Positions 37,174 through 46,653 of a DNA stretch of 64,000 nt are shown in pieces (position 1 is the first letter of the stretch; every line of letters begins with the position of its first letter). Under the pieces are notes generated by a model that was not told the origin of the DNA, did no database searches, and was given only the letters and a program-made list of their open reading frames with translations. Origin of the DNA: Helicobacter canis (lineage in GTDB: Bacteria; Campylobacterota; Campylobacteria; Campylobacterales; Helicobacteraceae); the NCBI RefSeq assembly GCF_900451095.1, contig NZ_UGHV01000001.1:1612001-1676000 (forward strand), in the 5' to 3' direction. The translations under genes and the position numbers were made by a program.

Positions 37174-38534
37174 TGCCAGCCCACTATCTCTCCCTAAGCT
37201 TCTCGCACAAAAGCACGCCCATAACCTTGCGCGAGAAGCTTGCCCTACCCCAAGATAGAATCCAGCCATTTGTCAAATCTCTACGCGACACTATCCCAAG
37301 CCTGCAAGAAGTGCTACTCCTTAGCACCTGCAATCGCGTGGAATTCTATCTCTACACGCGCACACCGCAAGAATGCATAGTCGCCGTGCTAAATCTCTTT
37401 GCCCAAGAGCTTGGGCTTACGCTACACACGCTAGAATCCCACTGCCAAAGCGCGCTTGATGAAGAAGCTGTGCATCATATCTTTAGCGTGGTAAGCGGGC
37501 TTGATAGCATTGTGCTAGGGGAGACGCAAATTGTAGGGCAGATGAAAGAAGCCTATAAAGCGTGCTTTGAGCTAGGAGCGTGCGGACAGGAGATCACACG
37601 GCTTATGCACTTTGCTTTCCGCACAGCTGCCAAAGTCCGCACACAAACCACCATTGCCAAAACTTCTCTTTCTATAGCCTCTATCGCGGTGAAAAAAGCC
37701 CTAGAATCCACCCCAAAATCCGCGCTTGTCATAGGAGCTGGAGAGATGGCGCAGCTTGCGACTAGGCATTTACTAGATTCTGGCGTAGCAGTATGTATAA
37801 GCAATCGCAGCAGCAATCGCGCCATTAGCTTTGCTACTACACTTTTGCAAGAGAGGAAAATCACAAATATCGCTCATATCACCCCAGATACCCCGCTAAA
37901 TACGCTAGATCCTAGTGCGCTTCACTTGCTTGAGTGGGAGAATCTCCCAGCAATGTTGAATGATTTTGAGATTATCATCAGTGCCACAAGTGCGCAAGAG
38001 CCTATTATCTATAAGCAAATGTGTGCTAGCAGAGAGTATAAGCGGCTATGGTTTGATCTAGCAGTCCCTAGAGATATACAATCCACTTGCGCAGAGTGTG
38101 GTATAGAGATGCTATGTGTCGATGATTTGCAGCAAGTCATACAAGAAAACCGCGCACTCAAAAAAACCCAAGCCCACCACGCCTATGGGCTTATAGGCGT
38201 GGCTGTGGTGGAGTATTTCCACTGGCTACAAAGCCTTGATGTCTTGCCACTTATCAAATCTATGCGCGAGCAGGCAAAGCAAGCTTCTATACAAGAAGTC
38301 GCCCGCGCGGTGAAAAAGGGCTATCTCCCCAAAGAGCAAGAAGAAGAAGTGCTTAGGATCTTGCACAATGCTTTTAATGTCTTTTTGCACAATCCCACGC
38401 TTAATCTCAAAGAGCTCTCCCACCACAAAGAGGGAGATACCATTATCCAAGCATTGCAAAAAGTCTTTACGCAAAATGATAAGCCAAAGCTTTTAGACCG
38501 CTATAAATGCGAGTATGATGATATATCTTTATAA
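37173..38534 (+). CDS. hemA: Glutamyl-tRNA reductase
   Basis: 453 residues. First step of tetrapyrrole synthesis: Glu-tRNA to glutamate-1-semialdehyde with NADPH. Catalytic Cys in LLSTCNRVEFYLY near residue 50; LGETQIVGQMKEAY near 118; NADPH site ALVIGAGEMAQLA near 185. Its product is the substrate of HemL encoded at 59-60.3 kb, and HemC lies two genes on. Confidence 0.95.
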   Translation: MPAHYLSLSFSHKSTPITLREKLALPQDRIQPFVKSLRDTIPSLQEVLLLSTCNRVEFYLYTRTPQECIVAVLNLFAQELGLTLHTLESHCQSALDEEAVHHIFSVVSGLDSIVLGETQIVGQMKEAYKACFELGACGQEITRLMHFAFRTAAKVRTQTTIAKTSLSIASIAVKKALESTPKSALVIGAGEMAQLATRHLLDSGVAVCISNRSSNRAISFATTLLQERKITNIAHITPDTPLNTLDPSALHLLEWENLPAMLNDFEIIISATSAQEPIIYKQMCASREYKRLWFDLAVPRDIQSTCAECGIEMLCVDDLQQVIQENRALKKTQAHHAYGLIGVAVVEYFHWLQSLDVLPLIKSMREQAKQASIQEVARAVKKGYLPKEQEEEVLRILHNAFNVFLHNPTLNLKELSHHKEGDTIIQALQKVFTQNDKPKLLDRYKCEYDDISL

Positions 38535-38543
38535 GGAGTTTTT

Positions 38544-40523
38544 ATGCTGCAATCTCGCCTACTAATCCCCACAAGCAAAGAAACCCCAAAAGACGCCGTG
38601 CTAAAAAGCCACAAGCTCCTTGTGCAAGCAGGCTATATCCACCAAAGTGGCAGTGGGATTTATAGCTTGCTACCACTTGGCAAGATCGTCTTAGATAAAA
38701 TCGCTAATGTCGTGCGCAAGCAAATGAACAAAGCCGGGGCGCAAGAAGTGCTACTAAGCTTTATAACCCCAGCAGAGCTGTGGCAAGAATCTGGGCGATA
38801 TGAGTTCTATGGTAAGGAGCTTTTGCGCTTTAAAGATCGCAAGGATAATGAGTTTGTCCTAGCACCAACACACGAAGAGAGTATCACAGAGCTTGTGCGC
38901 TCTTATGTCAAATCCTACAAAGCCCTCCCGCTTAATCTCTATCAAATCCAGCTTAAATTCCGCGATGAGCTGCGCCCGAGATTTGGGCTTTTGCGCACGC
39001 GAGAATTTCTTATGAAAGATGCATATAGCTTCCATAGCTCCAAAGAGGACTTGATCAAAGAATTTGACAATATGTATCACGCATATAGCGCGATTTTTAG
39101 TGAGCTAGGGCTGGAGTTCCGCTCGGTAGAAGCGGATTCTGGGGCGATTGGCGGAAGTGGCAGCAAGGAGTTTATGGTGCTAGCAGATTCTGGTGAAGAT
39201 ACGCTTGTAGTCTGCACACAATGTAGCTATGCTGCAAATGTAGAAGCTGCCAAACGCGCCAAAAGAGTGGGTCCAGACTCTGCGCCTAAGGCACAATTTG
39301 CTCGCTTCCCTACGCCAAATGTCAAAACTATCGATGATGTATGCGCGCTGTTTCATATTAGCCCGTATTATGCACTCAAAGCAGTGGTAAAGGCTTATAC
39401 TCTCTCTGGGGATTCGGCTTTGGGTGAGCAATGCGGCAGTGTTGCGGATTTTGTGAAAGGCACGGACAGGGAGTCCGCTAACCTTCCCCAAAATCCGCAA
39501 AGCTCCCACAGCCCCACCGCAACTCCTAGAATCCTAGAAGAAAACAACCAAGCCACAAGTGAAAAACAAGCCCTAGAATCCACTTTTGAAAAAACCACAA
39601 AAACGCAAAGCGCAGCTTCTTTAAAAAAAGTGGATTCTAGTGTGGTGAAAAAATTTGCCGTTTTTTTCTTGCGCGGTGATGATGTGCTAGAAGAAACCAA
39701 AGCCCTAAATGCCCTGCGTGCTAATGGCTATCAAGCTTTAGAGCTACTTGATGCAAGCACACAAGAGCTAGAATCTCTAGGGCTTATAGCAGGCAGTATT
39801 GGTGCGGTTGGGATTAGTGCGATTATGGGCGATGCGCCTGTGATTTTTGATGAAGATTTACGCGATGGTAGGGATATTATCTGTGGTGGCAATGAAAAAG
39901 ACACGCATATCGTAGGGGTGGATTTTAGCGAGTTTGCCAATATGGTGTATGCGCCATTGTGCGCTGTGCGAGAGGGTGATATATGTGCAAGCTGTGGTGG
40001 GACACTCACACATAAAAAAGGCATAGAAGTAGGACATATCTTCCAGCTAGGTGATAAATACTCAAGCGCACTCAAAGCACAATATCTTGACCAAGACTCG
40101 CAATCAAAGCCCTTCATAATGGGCTGCTATGGGATCGGGATCTCGCGCTTGCTGCCTGCTATCTTAGAGCAAAAGGCTGATGAGAAAGGCTGTGTATGGA
40201 GCAAGGCTAGTGCGCCGTTTTCTGTGCAAATCATCATCGCAAATACCAAAAACGAGCAGCAATCGCGCTATGCCTTAGAGCTGTATCAAGCGTTGTTGGC
40301 AAAGGGTGTGGCGGTGCTGTGTGATGATAGAGACTTGCGCTTTGGGGCAAAAATGGCGGATTTTGAGCTAGTGGGCGCGGCGTTGTATGGGATAGTCGTA
40401 GGCAAGGGACTAGAATCCAATGTGATAGAGTGTATTACGCGCGATGGATTGCAGAAGCAAGAGCTAGAAGCTAATGATATACAAGCAGTGTGTGCGGCTA
40501 TTATAGAGCGATTGGAGAAATAA
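38544..40523 (+). CDS. proS: Prolyl-tRNA synthetase with a repeat-coded insert
   Basis: 659 residues against about 577 in H. pylori. Class II motifs: motif 2 region KFRDELRPRFGLLRTREFLMKDAYSF-type block near residue 140, and motif 3 GCYGIGISRLLPAI near 530. The excess lies at residues about 289-366, inside the editing (INS) domain, and is coded by R3 (39410-39540), a forward R1, an R4 word and a reverse R1. It reads through without a stop, as low-complexity polar sequence (SSHSPTATPRILEENN). Because the enzyme is essential the insert must be tolerated. AAGGAG upstream. Confidence 0.95.
   Translation: MLQSRLLIPTSKETPKDAVLKSHKLLVQAGYIHQSGSGIYSLLPLGKIVLDKIANVVRKQMNKAGAQEVLLSFITPAELWQESGRYEFYGKELLRFKDRKDNEFVLAPTHEESITELVRSYVKSYKALPLNLYQIQLKFRDELRPRFGLLRTREFLMKDAYSFHSSKEDLIKEFDNMYHAYSAIFSELGLEFRSVEADSGAIGGSGSKEFMVLADSGEDTLVVCTQCSYAANVEAAKRAKRVGPDSAPKAQFARFPTPNVKTIDDVCALFHISPYYALKAVVKAYTLSGDSALGEQCGSVADFVKGTDRESANLPQNPQSSHSPTATPRILEENNQATSEKQALESTFEKTTKTQSAASLKKVDSSVVKKFAVFFLRGDDVLEETKALNALRANGYQALELLDASTQELESLGLIAGSIGAVGISAIMGDAPVIFDEDLRDGRDIICGGNEKDTHIVGVDFSEFANMVYAPLCAVREGDICASCGGTLTHKKGIEVGHIFQLGDKYSSALKAQYLDQDSQSKPFIMGCYGIGISRLLPAILEQKADEKGCVWSKASAPFSVQIIIANTKNEQQSRYALELYQALLAKGVAVLCDDRDLRFGAKMADFELVGAALYGIVVGKGLESNVIECITRDGLQKQELEANDIQAVCAAIIERLEK
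39410..39540 (+). repeat. R3 element, copy 3 (in frame within proS)
   Basis: Begins gattcggctttgggtgagca and ends ccgcaactcctagaatcc. Same reading frame as the R3 in mod and the open frame of copy 2: DSALGEQCGSVA ... SPTAxxRIL. Confidence 0.85.
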
Positions 40524-41020
40524 TGCGTGCGATTGCCTTTTGGGTTATTTTGGGATACATAGTGTTAGAGATTATTGGGCTTAGTCTATTTGTCGAGCGT
40601 TTTGGGCTAGTGCTTGGGGTAATGGAGGTGTTTTTCTCCGCTGGCTTTGGGCTATGGCTATTGCGCAAAGGACTAGCACAAATGGGGATGCTAGCGTTAT
40701 TTGGGCAAAGAGATATTTTTAGCCTTTTGCGTAGTGGTATGTTTAGTAGTATTGGGGCAGTGCTTTTGATTGTCCCCGGGATTTTTAGCGATATTATTGG
40801 GGTGGTTTTGGTGCTTTGGGGACTGCTCCCGTCCCACAAAACTAAGCAATCTCCCTACGACCAAAACACGCAAGCCCAATACCAAAAAGACTTTGGCGAG
40901 TATTTTGCTAATGCGCACAATCCAAAAACACGGCAAGAAGATGAAATCATCGATGTAGAGGTGATAGAATCCACTCCAAGCTCCGTTGCTAGCCAGAAGC
41001 AATCAAGGAGCAATCAATGA
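40523..41020 (+). CDS. FxsA family membrane protein
   Basis: 165 residues from ATG at 40523, overlapping the proS stop as TAATG with GGAG upstream. Three to four membrane segments with the family's central [19 protein letters not shown] and [12 protein letters not shown] pattern, then a polar tail. FxsA proteins affect phage exclusion in E. coli when overproduced; the native role is unknown. Overlaps hemC as ATGA. Confidence 0.8.
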   Translation: MRAIAFWVILGYIVLEIIGLSLFVERFGLVLGVMEVFFSAGFGLWLLRKGLAQMGMLALFGQRDIFSLLRSGMFSSIGAVLLIVPGIFSDIIGVVLVLWGLLPSHKTKQSPYDQNTQAQYQKDFGEYFANAHNPKTRQEDEIIDVEVIESTPSSVASQKQSRSNQ

Positions 41021-41958
41021 AAAAGCTAGTCATCGGCACAAGAGGGAGTGCGCTAGCTTTGTGGCAAGCCCACTATATCCAAGATCGCCTATTGCAAGAA
41101 TGCGGAGTAGAATCTCGCTTAGAAATCATCAAAACTAAGGGCGATAAAATCCTTGATGTCCCCCTTGCAAAAATCGGTGGCAAAGGGCTTTTTACCAAAG
41201 AATTAGAAGAGCAGCTTCTCACAAGACAAATCGATCTAGCCGTGCATTCACTCAAAGATGTCCCCATCGATCTCCCAGAATCCTTAGTGCTTGCTTGTAT
41301 CACGGAGCGTGAAGATGTGCAGGACTGCTTTGTAAGCTACACCTACCCCACCCTAGACTCTCTCCCTAAAAATGCCAAAGTCGGCACCACTTCCTTGCGC
41401 CGAAGTATGCAGCTTAAGGCTAGGCGTGCGGATATTGCTTGCCTATCTTTGCGTGGCAATATCCAAACGCGTCTAAGCAAGCTAGAATCCGGCGAGTTTG
41501 ATGCCATAATCCTAGCCTATGCTGGACTAAAGCGACTTAATATCACACATATCCCCTACATAGTGCCACTAAGCACGACAGAGATGATCCCAGCTATGGG
41601 GCAAGCAGCTCTAGGGATAGAGTGTAGGGCTAGCGATAGTGCATTACACGCGATCTTAGAAAATCTTGCGTGCAAAAAGACCGCGCTTTGCACACAGGCA
41701 GAAAGAGCGTTTATCAAAGTGCTTGAAGGTGGATGTCAAGTGCCTATTGGCGTGCATTGCACACTTATAGGAGAGATAGAGACAGGCAAGGTGCAAATCA
41801 ATGCCATAATCGGTCTGCCTGATGGCAGTAATATCCTGCAAGAATCCCTAAGTGCTAGCGCGCAAGAAGCAGATACTTGCGCTAAGGAGCTAGCCCATAA
41901 GCTTATCGCCAAAGGTGCTAGACAGATCCTAGCTAAAGCGCAGCAGTTTTTTGACTAG
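41017..41958 (+). CDS. hemC: Porphobilinogen deaminase (hydroxymethylbilane synthase)
   Basis: 313 residues. Joins four porphobilinogens into hydroxymethylbilane. [14 protein letters not shown] at the start; SLKDVP near residue 82; [23 protein letters not shown]; and the cofactor-binding Cys in EGGCQVPIG near 240. Last gene of the polyprenyl synthase-hemA-proS-fxsA-hemC run, every junction overlapping or nearly so. Confidence 0.96.
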   Translation: MKKLVIGTRGSALALWQAHYIQDRLLQECGVESRLEIIKTKGDKILDVPLAKIGGKGLFTKELEEQLLTRQIDLAVHSLKDVPIDLPESLVLACITEREDVQDCFVSYTYPTLDSLPKNAKVGTTSLRRSMQLKARRADIACLSLRGNIQTRLSKLESGEFDAIILAYAGLKRLNITHIPYIVPLSTTEMIPAMGQAALGIECRASDSALHAILENLACKKTALCTQAERAFIKVLEGGCQVPIGVHCTLIGEIETGKVQINAIIGLPDGSNILQESLSASAQEADTCAKELAHKLIAKGARQILAKAQQFFD

Positions 41959-42041
41959 GGCGACTTGGGCAGTGCAAAGCTTCCTAAAAGCACATATAGG
42001 CAAATAGCATTGCCCATATTGTGCCTTAATATTCTTTAGAC

Positions 42042-42047
42042 TATAAT
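42042..42047 (+). promoter_or_regulatory. -10 promoter element (TATAAT) of tpx
   Basis: 44 bases upstream of the tpx ATG, with AT-rich sequence before it. Confidence 0.6.
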
Positions 42048-42090
42048 CACGCTTCTCTAATTATAGAGATACACAACACAAAGGATAACT

Positions 42091-42588
42091 ATGGAAGTGA
42101 AATTTAAAGGCTCTCCAGCCAAATTAAGCGCAAATACAATCAAGCTCGGCGATACCGCCCCGCAGGTCAAGCTCATCGCCAAAGACCTATCGCAAGTAGA
42201 AGTAGGCGGAGCTAGCGGAAGCTATCAAATCATCAATGTCGTGCCAAGCCTTGATACAGGCGTATGTGCGACACAAACGCGTAAATTTAATGAAGCAGCA
42301 GCAAAGCTAGCAAATGCAAAAGTGTATGTTGTATCTTTGGATTTGCCCTTTGCTCAAGGGCGATTTTGTAGCACAGAAGGGATCGAGAATCTAACCACAC
42401 TCAGTGATTTTGCAAACAAAGATTTCGGCAAAGCCTATGGCGTGATCCTAGAATCTTCCCCTCTTGCTGGGCTACTGACTCGCGCGGTGATTGTCGTTGA
42501 TCCTAGCGGTAAGGTCTCTTATGTAGAAGTGTGTGAAGAGATCACAAATGAGCCAGATTATGACAAAGCCCTTGCAAGCATTAAGTAG
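42091..42588 (+). CDS. tpx: Thiol peroxidase
   Basis: 165 residues. Atypical 2-Cys peroxiredoxin that reduces H2O2 and lipid peroxides with thioredoxin. Peroxidatic Cys in PSLDTGVCATQTRKF near residue 61 and resolving Cys in GRFCSTEGIENL near 95; full family length. AAGGA upstream. Next gene starts 6 bases later. Confidence 0.95.
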   Translation: MEVKFKGSPAKLSANTIKLGDTAPQVKLIAKDLSQVEVGGASGSYQIINVVPSLDTGVCATQTRKFNEAAAKLANAKVYVVSLDLPFAQGRFCSTEGIENLTTLSDFANKDFGKAYGVILESSPLAGLLTRAVIVVDPSGKVSYVEVCEEITNEPDYDKALASIK

Positions 42589-42594
42589 GGTGCA

Positions 42595-43008
42595 ATGGAT
42601 CTTACACTGGTAGAAATAGGCAAGATTCTAGATCTTGGGGCGTTTTATCTTGGCACAAAGGGCACTTGCGGGAATCCACGAGTGCGCCCTATGCGCTCTA
42701 ATATCGTGCATAATGGCAAGCTATACATCGGCACCACACCTAGCAAAAATCTCTACAAACACATCACACAGCATAGTGGCGTGGAGATTTGCATAAGCAC
42801 AGCAGATATTCTAGCACTTCGTGTGCGTGGAGAAGCTAGAGTGGTCAATCATATCGACGCCAAAGAAGCCCTTATGGCAAAGTATGATCGCATAGCAAAG
42901 GTGTTTGATAGCAACCCCAATCACCCGGATTTCGCAATTTTCTACCTTGAAAATATCAGCGCGAGATTGCAAGACTTTGATGGCAATGTTTTTACTTATA
43001 AAGAGTAA
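42595..43008 (+). CDS. PNPOx-like FMN-binding-fold protein
   Basis: 137 residues. Split-barrel flavin fold by pattern: GTKGTCGNPRVRPM near residue 21, LYIGTTPSKNLYKHI near 45, and VRGEARVV near 80, as in pyridoxamine-phosphate-oxidase-related proteins. Reaction unknown. Probably co-transcribed with tpx, suggesting a stress or flavin redox role (inference). Confidence 0.75.
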   Translation: MDLTLVEIGKILDLGAFYLGTKGTCGNPRVRPMRSNIVHNGKLYIGTTPSKNLYKHITQHSGVEICISTADILALRVRGEARVVNHIDAKEALMAKYDRIAKVFDSNPNHPDFAIFYLENISARLQDFDGNVFTYKE

Positions 43009-43032
43009 GAGAGATAAAGCATAAAAGACAAG

Positions 43033-43110
43033 TGGTCGGAGTAGCGGGATTCAAACCCACGACCTCACCCACCCCAAGGGTGCGCGCTAATCAGGCTGCG
43101 CCATACTCCG
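43033..43110 (-). tRNA. tRNA-Pro (anticodon GGG), CCA encoded
   Basis: Minus strand. Acceptor arms CGGAGTA/TACTCCG, D stem GCGC/GCGC, anticodon stem CACCC/GGGTG around TTGGGGT, T arm GTGGG TTCAAAT CCCGC; discriminator A and encoded CCA at 43033-43035. Confidence 0.93.
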
Positions 43111-43140
43111 CTACAAATCCCTAAAGATTTGCAAACGCGC

Positions 43141-43146
43141 ATTATA
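43141..43146 (-). promoter_or_regulatory. -10 element (TATAAT) for tRNA-Pro
   Basis: 31 bases ahead of the mature 5' end on the minus strand. Confidence 0.5.
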
Positions 43147-43176
43147 ATGCACTTTTCTTTTATCATCGCTTAAAAA

Positions 43177-43185
43177 TGCTATGAT
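43177..43185 (+). promoter_or_regulatory. Extended -10 (TGCTATGAT) for the ATP-grasp gene
   Basis: About 25 bases before the ATG at 43210; AAAGGA at 43198-43204 is the ribosome site. Confidence 0.5.
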
Positions 43186-43209
43186 ATATCTTCTATCCAA
43201 AGGACAATT

Positions 43210-44382
43210 ATGCACATCACACCACTTACCCCAATCAACAAGCAAGCCCTAGAATCCATAGGTCTTAGCTGGCATACCGATCGCGACACTACGGACTATA
43301 TCGCGCCAGAAATGGTAGAGATCACCCAAGAAGAAGCAGAGAGATTCTACAATGCAGGCAATGAGCTCTATGAGATGTTTTGCGAAGCGGGGCAGTATGT
43401 GATTGATAATAACTTATTTTTTGACCTAGATATACCTGTATCGCTTATCCCTATGATCAAGCAGAGCTGGGAGCAAGAGGTGCATTGGCATTTATATGGG
43501 CGATTTGACTTTGCTGGGGGGCTTGATGGGCTGCCATTAAAGCTGCTTGAGTTTAATGCCGACACCCCTACAATGCTCTATGAAAGCGCGGTTATCCAAT
43601 GGGCTATGCTCAAAGCTAATAGGCTTGATGAAAACGCGCAGTTTAATAATATCTATGAGGCACTGCAAGAAAATTTTAAGCGCATTATCACGCTTGGGGC
43701 AGATACAAGCCGATTTAGCGAGATTTATGAGGGCTGGAAGATACTCTTTAGCTGCGTGAGTGGCAATGATGAAGAAGAGCGCACGACCAGATTTTTACAA
43801 GAGATCGCTAGGAGTGCGGGCTTTGAGACGGAGTTTGCCTATATTGATGAAGTGCAGTTCTCCCAAGATCAAGGGGTGTTTTTTAATGAGTGCAATTATG
43901 AATTTTTATTTAAGCTGTTGCCGTGGGAGAGTATCGCTATCGATGAGCCAGAGCTAGCTATGCTTATGCGATCTATTATGGAGAGCAAGGCTGGGATTTT
44001 CCTAAACCCAGCCTATACGCTGCTTTTCCAAAGTAAAAGGATCTTAAAAATCCTATGGGATCTCTTCCCTAATCACCCCTTGCTCCTAGAATCCAGTTTT
44101 GAGCCACTACAAGGCAAGGCGCAGGTGAGTAAGGCTAGCTTTGGCAGAGAGGGACAGGGGATAGAGATTTTTGATGAAAGTAGCCAGATCATAGTGCAAA
44201 ACACTAGCGAGTATCAAAACTGCAAAAAAGTCTATCAAGCCTACCACGAGCTAAACAAAAATGGCGAGTTCTACTACCAGCCAAATGTGTTTTTCGCCTA
44301 TGAGTCTTGCGGGCTGGGATTCCGCAAGGGCGGGCTGATTTTAGATAACTATGCAAAATTTGTGAGCCATAGTATCCGCTAG
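43210..44382 (+). CDS. Glutathionylspermidine synthase-like ATP-grasp ligase
   Basis: 390 residues. YgiC/YjfC-type relative of the C-terminal synthetase domain of glutathionylspermidine synthase: YGRFDFAGG near residue 96, LLEFNADTPTMLYES near 115 and the late KASFGREGQG with GEFYYQPNVFFAYE. The amidase half is absent, so hydrolysis is not expected. A peptide-amine ligase activity is inferred; substrates unknown. Single gene with its own promoter. Confidence 0.85.
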   Translation: MHITPLTPINKQALESIGLSWHTDRDTTDYIAPEMVEITQEEAERFYNAGNELYEMFCEAGQYVIDNNLFFDLDIPVSLIPMIKQSWEQEVHWHLYGRFDFAGGLDGLPLKLLEFNADTPTMLYESAVIQWAMLKANRLDENAQFNNIYEALQENFKRIITLGADTSRFSEIYEGWKILFSCVSGNDEEERTTRFLQEIARSAGFETEFAYIDEVQFSQDQGVFFNECNYEFLFKLLPWESIAIDEPELAMLMRSIMESKAGIFLNPAYTLLFQSKRILKILWDLFPNHPLLLESSFEPLQGKAQVSKASFGREGQGIEIFDESSQIIVQNTSEYQNCKKVYQAYHELNKNGEFYYQPNVFFAYESCGLGFRKGGLILDNYAKFVSHSIR

Positions 44383-44543
44383 AATCCACTTTTTTGGATT
44401 GCCACGACTTCCTGCGGAAGTCTCGCAATGACTATGGGGGCGGTGCTGCTAGAATCCACTTGTGAAAACACAGAATTACAAAAGTGGATTCTAGGGCAAA
44501 GGAAGTGGATTAGTTGCTCTTGCAATGACAATAAAAGTGGATT
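44383..44543. repeat. Repeat-filled convergent gap
   Basis: R1 at 44381 (touching the stop of the ligase gene) and 44451 forward, 44480 and 44533 reverse, and an R2 hairpin at 44395-44431 with arms GACTTCC/GGAAGTC. Confidence 0.75.
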
Positions 44544-45621
44544 CTAGTAGGTCATAGGGGTGATTTCTCCTGCGCGGATCATTGCCCTAAGCATAGTGAT
44601 AGTCTGTGTGATTGCCTCTTGCTCTTCTTTAGGGCTTATGTGTTTGGCTAGCGTGTGCAGAAATACATATTTTTTATTATGCGTAGCCCAGCGGCGCGTG
44701 TCGTATTCTGGATAGAGGGCGATTGTAGGGACTCTCTGGTTGCACGCTAGGTGCAGTGTGCCTGTGCTGGGGCTTATCACACAGCTAGAGTGAGCCACCC
44801 ACGCTGCAAGCTGCAAGAGATCATCGCCATTGCGATAGACTATGGGCTTTATAGGTGGATTTTGTGTAAGGGGGGGCAGCGATATGGCTCAAATTATGAT
44901 TAAAGTAGGATTCTAGGGCTTGTGTGAAGTCTCTATGCACTTTGTCAAAAGTTATCACAAGTGGGATACACTCTGGGATTTGCGCCACTGCATTTATGAG
45001 CCTAACAAAGCCCTGTTTAGTTAGCGAGTAGGGGCAGGCATTGTTGAAAGGATTTATCATTATAAGATAGCGCGGCGTGCTAGAATCCACTTTTTGCCCT
45101 GCTAGCTCTAGATAGTCTCGCACCACTTGCGCGTGGCTCTTGCTATAAGGGATCTTGCTTTGTGTGAGATCTATGCTAGGGAGTCGCTCATCATAGAGCT
45201 TGGGGCTGATCCTGCGCACAAACGCTAGCAAGATCTCGCGCTCATCGTAGTTTCTATACTTTTTCCATAGATAAATCCCCACGCTCTTGCACCGCCAAGA
45301 AAATAAGCTTATAAACTTTGTCGCACAAATGATACGCTTGGCATTGGTGGAGAGTGCGAAGCGGATATGCACACTTTTAGAGTTTGTAAGCAAGGCATAA
45401 TCACAAGCATACGCATCAATAGCCTGCTTTGTGCAAGGCTCCACCACATCGACAAAGTCGCATTCACGCAAGAGATTTTGCAAAGTCGGCTGGGCAAACA
45501 CCACAAGCCTGCACGGGTAAATATGCTTAATCGCATACAAACTCTCAAAGCCTATCACACACTCGCCCAAGGCATTTTGGATAAAAATCACGCCAATAGT
45601 CGAAGGCTGTTTATCTATCAT
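44544..45621 (-). pseudogene. GT9 (heptosyltransferase-like) glycosyltransferase, frameshifted at a C7 run
   Basis: Start ATG at 45621 (GGGGA upstream, TATAAT at 45652-45647). The frame breaks at 44870-44876, where seven C on the coding strand end the protein at SLSQWR shortly after. With six C it would continue through PPIKPIVYRNGDDLLQLAAW into the rest of the family fold, including SPSTGTLHLACNQRVPTIALYP, the GT9 nucleotide-sugar site. Likely role: adding heptose or a related sugar to the LPS core or surface glycan. Either an OFF state of a short contingency tract, a fixed mutation, or a sequencing error. Confidence 0.8.
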
Positions 45622-45647
45622 TGTATCCCCTAGCTGCAAATAGCGTA

Positions 45648-46595
45648 TTATAGTAGGATTTGTCGCGCTAGTGGGAGGTTGTTGTTTGTCATAAAATGGA
45701 ATTTATTGTGGATTTTGCGCAAGCTATAAAAAAGCTCGCGCGAGAGATCAAGCCCTACTTTTTGCTTCTCTGCTTTTGGATCGTGACTTTTATGTGCCTT
45801 TTCTAATCGCAAAATCCACGACTCTGGGATAAAGACCCCGGGCAATTTATCGCGCAAGAATACCGCGCTTTTATAGCTTACCACAGGGAAAAACCCCAGC
45901 ACCAAAGACACTCTAGTGCCTAGCGTGCGATTCGCAGACTCTAGGCTATCTAGGAGCGTGTGGGCAGACTCTATGCTATACACAGGCTGGCTAAAAAACG
46001 CGCTAAGAGCGCAGCTAGAATCCACTTTCGTGCTTTTGATCTTTTTTATCATTTTGCTTTCAATAGTTTTGGTATTGATGGCATAGGAGTTTATGACATT
46101 GCAGTTATAAATGCGATTTGGCGTGGATTTTAGGGTATTGCCCGTGAGATCAAGCCCTGCATTTAGAGCGTTGATGATGGCATTAAGCCTAGTGGAGTTG
46201 TCCTCAAACACGGCTTTAGAATCTGTATTGCCAAGCTTTGTAGGATCACCTGTAAGGCTCAAAAACGCCCGCAAGCCAAAGGCATTTGCCCCTAGGATTT
46301 CCCCACATAGTGCAGCAGTGTTTCTATCTCTCATAGAAAGCGTGCAGATAAGTGGCGTTTGCAAAGCATTTTGCAAGGCAATGCTACTTAGCACCGATGA
46401 AGGCTTGAAGCGTGCTAGCGGAGAATCTGTGCAGACAAAACTATCAAAAAGCGTGCAATCTCGCAGCTCATCTAAGGTGTCTTGGGCTAGCACTTGCGCA
46501 CCTACAAGGGGCGTTAGCTCAAAGCTCACAAAGTCCCCACTACTCTCTAGCTTGCTAAAAGCCGCAGTAATTTTGCTATCTAGTGTCGCGCTCAT
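45648..46595 (-). CDS. metF: Methylenetetrahydrofolate reductase
   Basis: 315 residues. Makes 5-methyl-tetrahydrofolate for methionine synthesis. Family blocks: FELTPLVG near residue 25, RDRN for FAD binding near 88, LSLTGDP near 110, FFSQPVYS near 205. The middle has an unusual Asn/Lys/Ser-rich part with an R1-coded KVDSS. Directly downstream of metE, its methyl-donor partner; AAGGAG before ATG. Confidence 0.88.
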   Translation of the reverse strand: MSATLDSKITAAFSKLESSGDFVSFELTPLVGAQVLAQDTLDELRDCTLFDSFVCTDSPLARFKPSSVLSSIALQNALQTPLICTLSMRDRNTAALCGEILGANAFGLRAFLSLTGDPTKLGNTDSKAVFEDNSTRLNAIINALNAGLDLTGNTLKSTPNRIYNCNVINSYAINTKTIESKMIKKIKSTKVDSSCALSAFFSQPVYSIESAHTLLDSLESANRTLGTRVSLVLGFFPVVSYKSAVFLRDKLPGVFIPESWILRLEKAHKSHDPKAEKQKVGLDLSRELFYSLRKIHNKFHFMTNNNLPLARQILL

Positions 46596-46653
46596 AGATT
46601 CTCCTTAAGGCTTTGCCTTGCGCTTTTGCTCTAGCTTGCCTTATAGCCCTGCC

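Noticed and set aside
40501-41002. Long antisense frames opposite fxsA and others opposite most genes
   Set aside because: Shadows of the true coding frame, with no start signals and no family resemblance.
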